A stretch of 64,000 nt of DNA from contig VXAA01006465.1 in the NCBI GenBank assembly GCA_013399115.1, forward strand, positions 62,001 to 126,000, in the 5' to 3' direction. A program made the translations under genes and the position numbers. The notes below the pieces were generated by a model that saw only the letters and a list, made by a program, of their open reading frames with translations, was not told the origin of the DNA and did not search any database. This stretch comes from Anseranas semipalmata (Eukaryota; Chordata; Aves; Anseriformes; Anseranatidae). How positions within the stretch are numbered: the stretch's first letter is position 1; each line of letters begins with the position of its first letter. Positions 49,711 to 59,419 of the stretch are shown here, in pieces.

Positions 49711-49764
49711 ATTGGCAGGAAATTGGTGAAGGAAATAACCAATTTTCAATCAGCTTAATTGGTT
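49711..49764. promoter_or_regulatory. Cluster of four CCAAT/ATTGG boxes
   Basis: ATTGG at 49711-49715 and 49722-49726, CCAAT at 49739-49743, and ATTGG at 49758-49762, all within 52 bp. The last two form an 8-bp inverted repeat AACCAATT/AATTGGTT with a 12-bp spacer. CCAAT boxes bind NF-Y and mark promoters and some LTR or enhancer elements. No TATA box or transcript start is visible nearby, so function is open. Confidence 0.4.
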
Positions 49765-49769
49765 GCTCA

Positions 49770-51040
49770 GGAGGTTTGAAATCTAGAGAAATGGCATTGC
49801 ATCTTCTGCAGATGTGTTAAAAGATTCTTCTGGAATAACAAAAGAGATTTAGGGTGAGAATTGCACGTTTCAAAAAAGTATGAGAGGTTGTTCGTAGAAA
49901 AGTCATGTCTCAGGTATTTTAAAAATCATCAGTGCTGTGGTATTTCAGTCATTATTAAAACTCAGTAAGTCCACATTTTATAAAAGGTGTCTTAAAAGAA
50001 CCAACAACTGCAACCCCCTGCCCAACAAAGAAGATTCTTCATTGGCATTCATAGGTTTTGAGTACATTTTATATTTGTTTAATGGGGATTCAGTTCTGTA
50101 CTACTAATCCACTCTGGAGTGCTACCCAAGAACCTAGTTCACCCCATCTTCAGCTCAGCATTAGGACATGCTGTTTATATTACACCACCATTAAGCAGTC
50201 CAACTCACAGTTGAAAGTGGTGATGAGGTAGGAGGAGAGCAAATGGGAATGGAAAAGCCACTCTGTCCCACAGAACGTAATCCATGTGGTAACATGGTCT
50301 GGTCCTGAACTGGCTGTAAATCAGGTGAAGTCCTTGATGTCAAAGTCTGGGCTAGCTTATCCAGCAGGGTAACTTTGTAGTTCATTGTGTATTGTGAATG
50401 CGTGGCCTGATGTTGTCCCGTTCTAACCTGATTGCACTTGATAAATAAATAAATGAAGAAATAGTAAATAAATTCCAATACAAGACAAGTGTAGCTCTTA
50501 CTGGTTTACCTGTGTTTCAAAAGTGTATCAAGAATAGAAATGGGACTACCTTCACTACTAAACATGTCAGTCAGAACCAATTCTGCTGAAGTTTTTCCTG
50601 CTTTACATTTTTCTGTGAATTGAAGGGAGGCCAAAGCTGTCTTTTTGAAGAAGCTAGTGACTTCACTGCAGTAAAGCTCGGCAGCACAGCTGATTGTGTG
50701 GCACCACCACCAGTTAAGACCTAGCTGTATAATAATGGAGCAGATTTGCCACTTCCCTACCTTTGAATTGTGAAATTGCAATTGTGTATGCATGTCCCAG
50801 AGGAGAATGTTGCTGGATATCCATGGCTGTATGCACATATCCTTGCACATTCTTGCACTTTAGATTCTCCTCCCTTAAATCAGACAAGACATGAAATGGC
50901 CATGCCGTAGCTGAGCATAAAACATTTTTGCATCGCTGTGCTTTCCTTATCACCTTGAGCTGTCCATTCAAATGTAAAGAGAAGTTTCACTACCCACCTT
51001 CTAAAATTATAGTTTCAATCTATTAAGAGAAAGAGGCTCA
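49770..51040. other. Unique noncoding sequence
   Basis: Short AAAT-type repeat at 50440-50470. No gene recognised in any frame. Confidence 0.5.
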
Positions 51041-51055
51041 AAATCCTTTTGAGAG

Positions 51056-51064
51056 TATAAATAG
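51056..51064 (+). promoter_or_regulatory. TATA-box-like site
   Basis: TATAAATAG, a good match to the TATA consensus. No ORF of note follows, and such strings occur by chance in AT-rich DNA. Confidence 0.2.
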
Positions 51065-51285
51065 CACAGAATGCTTTGATTCATATCTGTGTGCTGGAAG
51101 TTTCACACATCAAGTAAAATACCGTGAATACATCATTATTTTGACAGTTTTGTGAAAAAGGAGGCAAGAGGATTGCATTGCGTGGATTTAATTTCTGCAG
51201 TTTTACAGCTTTGTGTTTTGCAAAAGAATCAAATCCTGCCATCAGTGCAGAGCAGGTGGTAAACTGAAGGGCAAAGTGGAGATAC

Positions 51286-51295
51286 TATATAAAGG
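51286..51295 (+). promoter_or_regulatory. TATA-box-like site followed by GC-rich hairpin
   Basis: TATATAAAGG followed about 35 bp later by GAGCCC..GGGCTC (51322-51327 and 51335-51340), a 6-bp GC-rich inverted repeat. It is promoter-like in appearance but has no supporting downstream gene. Confidence 0.25.
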
Positions 51296-51349
51296 CCTGT
51301 CAAATCTTGTACTTGGAGTGCGAGCCCCCATCAAGGGCTCCCCAGCCAG

Positions 51350-53930
51350 AGCTCCTGTGTCTTGCACCTTCTCAGAATAGTACCTTTTGTATTTTTTTCA
51401 GGCTCAGCACTTCCCCAGCTGCAACAGGGGGTCACAGAAAAGGAGAGGCTAGATAGCAAGAAGAGAGTTTCCCACCAGGACCATAACAGGTGAAAGCAAA
51501 CAGACACAATTTCCCTACTGCAAGATATTGGGATTTCCACCACTACTATGCCAGCTGATGTGGGGATTTCATAGGCCAGCATTCAGGTTAGCTGAAAATC
51601 CATCTGTAGGTGCCAGGGTCATGTCAGAGCAGAAATCAACTCCTCGTGATAAACAGCAAGAGTTTGCAGGGGGCCTGAGAAGAGAATGCAGTGGGGAAAA
51701 GCTGAAGTCCTGAAGACATACAGGCAAGCTCTCAGTTTTCCACATTGCTGGTACCACTGTTGGGAATGTTCTTTAGCATAAAGATAAATTTGAGTGTGTA
51801 ACGCAATAGGGTGAGGGTCCCATGGACAAGAAGTAACATCCCACCTGCAGTCAAGCAGTTTATGTTGATGTAGGTGGAAGGAGACTGGGAAAAGAGTCCT
51901 TTGCTTCTCTGAGCAGCAGTATCCTCCCTTGTTCTTGTGTCCCTATGATTGTTAACCTTTACCACCCAGTCATGCAACTTGTTTTTAGAAAAATCTTAAC
52001 TTTTAATGTAGAAGGGCACTTCATTTTCTTCATATTTCCTTTTGAGTCATTGATTTGGGTTTCTCTTTGTAATTACAGAACGAGAAATACACTTCTAGAA
52101 AGCAGAGGCCTTTTTTTTTTTCCTCTCTGTCTCTCCTACCCCGTGACTCCAGGGCCTGAGCCTTTAAAAAAATAACAGTTATGTGCACATAGTTGATTAG
52201 GGTTGTTAACATAACCTTCTTCATCTTTTGCTCCCAGTTGCCATGATTTCCTGTTCCCCTTGATATGGGATAATGTAGGATTTTAGCAAGCATGTCCTCC
52301 CTTGTGGAGCAGAAACATGACCTTGGCTTTGACATTGCCTTCAAAGTATTTATATATTCACCAACATTTATATTCAAAGTATTTATATATTCACTAGTAT
52401 TTCACTGGTGGTATTTCAATATTTTTGCTCCCATGGCCAGCATAACACAAAAATTGCATGGATAATGCAAAATCATAATTAAAACTAAAAGCAAACTGAA
52501 TTTTTGTCAAAGCTCAGAAAACTTTCCAGTAAAGTTCACATTTTTATGGGCTTGTTATTTTGTACAAATCCATTTTCTTCTTTCCTGTCACATCTCAAGA
52601 CCTTTTTATAAGGAATCACCGTCTCTTTTCCCCCTAATTTAAATTCTGCTCTATCTCTTTGGAATATTAGGTATGGCTTAGCGGTGAAATTATTTTAATG
52701 ATGTGGCTGAGTGCTCGTATATATTCAGGCAAGCAAACATAAAATGATCATTCTTTATATTAAGGGTCCATCTATAGTTTAGAAAGGTAATAAATGATAG
52801 ATTGAAGGCATAGATGGCTCCAGTAGTGGCTGGTGTGTATTACAGAGGTTATTAGCTCATCAGTTGAAGGTATTGTAGATGGCTGCAAGCCAAGCTTACA
52901 AACAACCTATGCAATGAATGGACTCCATAACAATTGATTAACTGTGTATTAACATGCAGATTAACCCTTTATCAACTGTTTATAAAATATATATGAATGG
53001 CACCCAAATAGCAAGCATGGACATAAAACGAGACACTAAATTTTCTTATGAAGGGCAGTTCATCTGCTCTTATTTTTATTTAAACATGGAATGTGATTTG
53101 CAAGGGTGCCTATGCCACCTGAGATTGAAGTCTATTTTAGAAGTGTCATCGTGCAGTGCTTGTCTCATTTCCAATCAGGACTAGGCCTCTAAATCACTTG
53201 CGCAGTCCTGAATGTATTGCTGTGCTTTTTTTTTTTTTTTTTAATCATTTTATCATTAGAGTTTCTATTTTAAACGCACACTTTTTCCCAGGGTGTGAGG
53301 GAAGGGGAGGGAGCTCTGAAGCTCCAGAGTCTGTTCAATGTCTGGGCTCTCACTGAAAGGAGGACTGGAGTTTAAGTTGTATTTTTGCAATTACATTTCT
53401 TTCGTATTCAGAGATCAGTTACTCTCATGCTTAGTCATACTAGAAAAAGCTCTGTTGAATTGGCTGGGACAAAACCATATGGTTTGTGTTAAGGAACCTT
53501 TGAGTTGTGCCTCTACATGGGTACCCTTCTTCAGTTTGGTGCAATGTAGCTCAAAAGACAAGAAGTCCCTGGTGTATGTGCTACCAAGAAAATATGAGGC
53601 ACATGCATCTCTGATGTACTGTGACCCAAGATGGGCAATCTCATCTTGAAAACAAAAGGTCTGCAGAGATTTTACCACTTGTTCCCAGTGGCTATAGATT
53701 CTAGTAGTTCCTTTCCATAGACATATATCATCATCCTCTTCCTGCACTCAATGGTAACAGTAATGCTAATAACTGAAAGAACAAAGTCAGAATGAAAGCT
53801 GTAGAGCTAACAAAATACAATAGTTATCTTTTCAAAGACCGTTACCCATAATTTTCCTAAGGAAACAGAGGAGCCTTAGGTACAGGGTTTGGGGGTTCTC
53901 ATCCTTTAGCCTGTTACTGGGCTTTGGAAA
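51350..53930. other. Unique noncoding sequence
   Basis: No gene. Contains a 22-bp direct repeat (52340/52373) and T17 at 53226-53242. Confidence 0.5.
52340..52394. repeat. 22-bp direct repeat, 33-bp period
   Basis: TTCAAAGTATTTATATATTC plus AC occurs at 52340-52361 and again, identical, at 52373-52394. It is probably a recent local duplication. Confidence 0.95.
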
Positions 53931-53944
53931 AGTGGGCATCAAAG

Positions 53945-54330
53945 AATTGCTAGAAGTGAGGCAGGGAAGGAGCTTAGGTAGTCCAGTCTGTCTGCTGCCT
54001 GGACAGAGCTAGACATGCCTCAGCTGCTCCTAAGAGCTGCCAGATAGCTGTTTTGAAGGTGAGTGGGAGAGACTGCAGCTTCCTCTTGTAGCATAGTCCA
54101 GTGCTTTACTGCTAACAAGTATTTTTTCCTTTGAAATGCGAGTGTTTCTTGTTACAGCTTAAGCCTGTTCTTTTTTTCCTATCCACCCTGGAAGGGGAGA
54201 ACAGATTGCTCCCTTCCTTTTTTCTGCAACCCTTTATGTGTTTGATTACTGTTGTTATATCTCCCCTTAGTCTTCTGTCTACTTTTAGTAGTTGTACTTG
54301 TTTCATGGCTTCATCTTTTCCAGCAGGTAA
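53945..54330 (-). mobile_element. Ancient CR1-clade (L3-like) LINE 3' relic
   Basis: The minus strand translates (54306 downward) to RRLRGDITTVIKHIKGCRKK, then EGSNLFSPSR and GLSCNKK. This is the same C-terminal ORF2 phrase as in the 14.1-kb CR1 ([20 protein letters not shown] then IGLFS and GLSCARG). Further downstream on the minus strand, the plus-strand strings CTTCCTCTTGTAGCATAGTC and CAGTGCTTTACTGCTAAC fit the old CR1/L3 tail 'cttcccttgtagcctattccagtgcttaac'. The element is 5'-truncated, diverged and without a usable reading frame downstream. Confidence 0.75.
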
Positions 54331-54339
54331 ATTCCGTTA

Positions 54340-55180
54340 CATAAATTGACTTTGGATCAGGCCCTTTTAGAGCAGCAGATAGTTGAGATAGTTGCTAAAT
54401 AAAGCTCTGTATTGAAAACATCGTTTTAAGTCGTTCAGATGTTGTATATTAGGAAGGCAAGCATGTTTTACTTAAAATCATGCTTAATGTGAAGTGTCAT
54501 TTGCAAGAAAGAAGGTTACATCCAAGCTGCTTACAATCATTATATCTCTTTAGTTACCCAGCCCTATTTTCTCTATCAGTGTGCAACTATTGATGGTTCT
54601 TCAGCAACCAACACTGTAGCTTTTTCTTAAATTATCATAAAATAATATTCTATTGACTGGGGGCAATAAATCCAGAAGACTACAGTGTTAAAACTTTGGG
54701 TGTTATGGTTGTTTTTGTTTTTTATTTTTATTTATTCATTTATTTGCTAACGAAGTTGTTTATCATCAGAGGTTTGCAATAATGGCTCTAGAAAGCATTG
54801 ATTATTTTTCTGCCTTCACTTAAATTTATAAATTTAGTTTAGCAGGGAATGAGAAAGAGTAAAGCAAAGGTATGAAGGGTCTAAATGACCCCGGGTAGTT
54901 TTACTGATTTGTTTTGCCTTGTGTTCTCTCTCACACTTTATATAGGTCTAGATTTAGAAAAAAAACAAAACCAAAAAACTGAATAAATGGAAAACAATAC
55001 AGTTTCTTCATTTATTTTGCTAATTTCTTTATAGCATAGAGAAATGGGAACAAAGTCATGGTTGTGTAAATCTTGGCAGAGGAGAGGACTGGGTTTGATA
55101 TTATGTGGCAGAAGAGATGAAGGATCCTTGTGGTTCATGAGCAGCCATCTTTTCTCTTGGCATGGCTGTGTGGAAGACAG
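54340..55180. other. Unique AT-rich noncoding sequence
   Basis: Short T/A runs around 54712-54740 and 54957-54975; no gene seen. Confidence 0.5.
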
Positions 55181-55189
55181 AGGATGCAG

Positions 55190-55410
55190 TGAGCTGTTTG
55201 ACCCCAGTTTTGCAGCTGAGAAGGACACACTTGTGTGCCTTGTCCTGGCTGCTGCTGTCTGGTGGAGGTGGGCCCACCCCACCACGACAGAGCAGAGAGA
55301 CCTAGCTGGGGAGCATGGTCTGCTGGGAGAGGCTGCCGGTACGCAGGGAAAGAGCAGGGCAGCAGAGGCAGAGAGGCCCGGGGTGTGTGGAAAGAAAAAG
55401 GACTTGTGAG
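55190..55410. other. Local GC-rich patch
   Basis: Clearly richer in G+C than its surroundings, with a few CpG (CCACGACAG, GCCGGTACGC, GGCCCGGGG) but too short and CpG-poor for a CpG island. It contains the exact 12-bp palindrome GGTGGGCCCACC (55267-55278). The 121-codon ORF across it (55044-55409) has no recognisable domain. Confidence 0.5.
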
Positions 55411-55419
55411 GTGTTTTCC

Positions 55420-57760
55420 TGTGCCAAGAAACTTCTTAAGTTGTTGATTTGGAGTGATGCAGACTCATGCAACTAAAATTCATGAGTCCCAAGACCAGTT
55501 TCCAGATTGATATGTTCGATTTTTCTTTTATTACAAATGTACCACGTTTTGTAGGGGATATCAATAGCCTATATATTATTTTGAGTGAACACATATAGAG
55601 GTATTTTCTGAACAAAACTGCTTCCTTCATTCCCAAAGGCTGAAAAGCATACTCTTCTTAGTAGGCAGTCCTTAGGCCTAGAGAGTTCAGGAGAAGGTGA
55701 GGCTGAATAAGTTTTTCAGACAAAGCTGGGCATGGTTGTAAGTTGCAGAGACAGCAGGGAGAGAGGATTCTGTAAACTGGAATAAAATTAAAAAAAAAGA
55801 AAAAGAAAAATAGGTTTATTTAGTTTGAATCCATGGTTGTACTGTGAGAACTTAGCAATTCACGTTCCCGTTGTCTTCTGTGCTGAGAGTAAATTAATGT
55901 CTCCAGAACCAGGCTTAAATTGCCTTCAGATAAGCACTTGGAGGACAGTTTGCTAATCCCCTTCTGTCAGAGTTAGTTTTTTTGCCTGTGATATTTTTTT
56001 TAGAAATTCTCACGGATACTCATCTCTGAGAAGCTCTAGATGAGATGGGTTGCCAAGTGCCTATGGAGTAGGTCCTCTTGAAAGCACCTTATGAGCACAG
56101 GGTTTGATAGCTATGTGAGTGATACCTCTGATCTTCTGCTTGCCAAGTGATTCAGAAGAAGGAGAAAGGGTTGATTTCTCCAGTAATGGAGGTGGATTGC
56201 ACAAAATCAGTGACGCACAAATGATAAGCAGGGAAGATTCTAGATGTGAATTGTTGTTCAGGTTACAGGAATTTTGCTCAAACTTCGCTTCTTTCTGTCT
56301 TTCCTCATCAACATTAATAAACCAGGCAGTAGAGCATTTGGTAAGTAATGGAAATGAAGTTGTGTATCCTGCAGACGTCTGCCTTGTGGCTACTTGAGAG
56401 CTCCAAGTCGGAACATTTTGTGAAGTGAGGGTATTTGGTGCTGTGGAGCCTCTGCTGTCCATTAAGACACAAGCACAATGCCGGCTGTATTGAGTTCCAT
56501 TTAATTTTGTCTAACTTAGATTGTCTTTGAGACTTCTCCCACTTTGTTGGATTTGATTACAGTTGATCAGATGTTTAAAAAGCTGAGGAGAGGTAATAGG
56601 CATACATACAACCCTGTTTACCTGAGTGAATGTCACTTCCTTAGGAGAACAGGCTAAAAACATTAGGCTTGTCATCTTTTATACCTGGCTTGCCTTTACA
56701 GTGGTCTAGCAGAGGAGTATCTGTGTGCTGATGGAGGTGGGAATGAGTTCTATTATATGTTTAAAACCTCAGAGATTTGGGAACATTTGGAAGTTATTAG
56801 CTTAGGTTTGCCTTGTACATTCAGTTTCCCCCATCCAGATCAAGCCTGAAACAATTTGGCATGTGCTCCTGATCCTCTGCTATTGATGGATGCCATTTAG
56901 TGAAACATTTGTGTGATATTTTGAGCAGAATAAATGTATACTTGAGTCCTTTTAGAGGCCTTGACTTTGGATTTTTTCCAGAAATGTAGTCTTGCTGCTG
57001 TTCTTAGCTCACATCACAGTTGTTATTTCCCACATGGTATGTCATGAGGTCACGGTGCTGTTTATTTAGAAGGGCCTTTGCTGTGGCCTGCAACTTCTCC
57101 CTGCCTGCTGTGCAAGCACCGAGAAAGGCAGGGACATGAGAGCCTCCCAGCGCCATCCCCTGCTTCTGCAAATTTCCAGGTAGGCTGTGAAACACGTGCT
57201 AAATGAGAGCTGTAGAGAAGCGTACTCGCACCCTGGGTCCCTGCTGCTGGAGGGGAAACATCTTAGAGAGCAGATGGTGCTGAAATGATCTACAGGTGAG
57301 CAATTCGTAAACACAGCTAACATGTACAGGATGGGGCGGAGGTGTAGCGTAGCTCCTCGTGCTGTGCTGAGGAAAGGTAGGCCTTGTTGGATTTGCTCTA
57401 GCCATTCAGACCCCTGTAACAAGATGCAGTGGGCTGAGAAGGGCTTTTGAATATGCAGCAGTGCATGGCTGCACTGTAGTTTTGTGTGGAAAAGAATATT
57501 CTCCTCTGGAGTCCCAGGCTTACAGAGCAGGGCCTCTCGCGATGTGCCAGGCCCACTCTCTACAATGGCTGGAGGAATGGCTTGACTCCCTTTTGGGGCT
57601 GGCTGAAGGCAGTTGGGGAGAGCAATACTGGCCTTTCTTGAACATGCAAGCTGTAATTATGTCTATCAGGAGAGAGGCCTGCTGAGTCTCCTGTATGCCC
57701 ACCTAAGCACCAGGCAGGATCTGTCCCTAAATGAACTGATCTTTATCTGGCTGTTTACAG
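55420..57760. other. Unique noncoding sequence
   Basis: A/G-rich run at 55788-55812. The longest ORF is 133 codons on the minus strand (56061-56462) and unrecognised. No transposon is clear. Confidence 0.5.
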
Positions 57761-57769
57761 CTCTTGTGC

Positions 57770-58260
57770 TATGCTCGTTATTTATTTAATGAAACATTCC
57801 AGTAAAATAGAACAGCCATTCATAAGCCCCTGACAACAAACAATCATGAAAATTGCCTTTGAATTTCCCTAATTTGCTTGAAAGAGTCAGAACAATGGGA
57901 GAGAATAATTGCAGTTATTAAAAGAAATTGCTGCAGGCAAAATATAACCCATTTTAAAACTCATATCCAGGAAAACAGAAAGGGGGGCAAAAAGAAGAGC
58001 TGCCCAGTAAGATGCCTTGTGCTCCCAGCCTCCTTTTGTCTGTGTAATGAGAGACTTCACCTTGCTCTTTTCTCGAGCACTGTTACTTACAGGGAAAATC
58101 AAAGCATTTAGTGTCAGCATAGTCAAGCTGTGTGCGGCAGCGCCTCGCCTGGCAAAGCCGTGGGAAAGCTGTTTTCTTCCAGTCTGCTTCATGCCAATGC
58201 AGAACTATCCCTCTCTGGAAGCTAAGTGTATTGGAAACCAATATGAAGAAAAAGCACTCT
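57770..58260. promoter_or_regulatory. Candidate conserved noncoding element
   Basis: Repeat-free block with AACAATGG (57891-57898, SOX-type), ACAACAAACAATCATG, CCCTAATTTGCTTG and GATAATTGCAGTTATTAAAAG-like motifs in close succession, followed by a more GC-balanced part. It is the most regulatory-looking block in the window by motif density. Conservation is untested. Confidence 0.35.
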
Positions 58261-58264
58261 AGCA

Positions 58265-59305
58265 TAAACTACTGTACAGAGAGGACTTAAACTCCTTCCT
58301 GGGCCTCAGCTGGGTTGCTTGTAAAACTAGGAGGCTTGTAGTATTTTCAAAAGAGCACAACTGGCTTTTAGTGTCACATAACCCTTAATGAGTTTTGTGT
58401 TCCTTAGTCATTTAGGGCCAGGTTTTATTTATTTAGTTATTTGGGTGCCTAAAGATGTATCTATAGAGTCCCTGGGGATTCCCACTGGCTGGTTCTAGCC
58501 TGGCTGACTTTGCACATGAGGAGAGGTGAGGAGCTGCTGTCAGCCCTTGGCTGTACAGAAAACCCCCAAGTAATTCCAGAAACAAATAGGACTTTGACTT
58601 TTGTGTGCCTAACTTCCTTGTAAAAGTAAGAGTCACGCTCCTGAATCAGTTAAACACTGCAGCAGTAGGCAAAGTGATGCTTAAGTACTTGTAAAACTTG
58701 TGCCTGAGAAACCAGATGGCATTGTAAGAGGAACCCATGCTTAACACAAACCACATGCTTTTGTCCCAGCCAATTCAATAGGGCTTTGTCCAGTATTACT
58801 GAGCATGGGGGTAACTATCCTCTCTGAGTACAAATGAAATCTATTTGGCTCTCCCTCCATTTTATAAGGAGATAACAGAACAAAGGATTGCTGCAATTTG
58901 AGGGCATGAACCCTCATTTTCTCTCCAGTCCACCTAAATAGAAAAGAATTTCTTATTGGCCTGTGATCTTCCCTTCTGCAAGTCAAAGCCCTTTGAGTTC
59001 CCGCTGCAAGTAATGGCAGTTTACTCGCAATTTTTCAGCTGCATATGATACCCCAAATTGGCCCTCCTGTTGTAATGAAAAGCAGCCTGCCAACACGGAG
59101 GTCCTTCCAAAGAAGCCAGGCTTTTGTAAGAGGGGAGAGCGCAACTGTGGTAATACTCCTGCATCGCAGTTTCACTTCATGCTTCGCCACAGGAGCAAAA
59201 CAAGTCAGCGTAGACCACTGTAAAGTGTTTATGAATGTCGCTTTCTGACAAAAATGATTGTCAGGCAGTGACTATATCAAAATTTTAGCACGAGATAGTG
59301 GGTTT
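58265..59305. other. Unique noncoding sequence
   Basis: A fragment near 58295-58345 (CTGGGCCTCAGCTGGGTTGC then TTGTAAAACTAGGAGG) faintly resembles the MIR phrase 'ctgggcctcagtttcctcatctgtaaaatgagg', too weak to call. No gene. Confidence 0.45.
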
Positions 59306-59311
59306 TCTTTG

Positions 59312-59324
59312 TTCTTTTCTTTTC

Positions 59325-59356
<32 letters not shown>

Positions 59357-59358
59357 CT
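59312..59358. repeat. (TTTTC)n microsatellite with poly(T)
   Basis: Six to seven TTTTC pentamers followed by about 13 T. On the minus strand it is a homopurine AAAAG tract. Confidence 0.95.
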
Positions 59359-59419
59359 GTGCAGGCAGCTGGCAGTCTTAAGTGGTCTGAAGGGAAAAAA
59401 CAAAACAAAACAATAAAAA

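Noticed and set aside
56061..56462. 133-codon minus-strand ORF
   Set aside because: No recognisable domain, no splice or promoter context; length is compatible with chance.
58295..58345. Possible MIR 'cctcag..tgtaaaat' phrase
   Set aside because: A single ~40-bp resemblance with several mismatches; could be chance.
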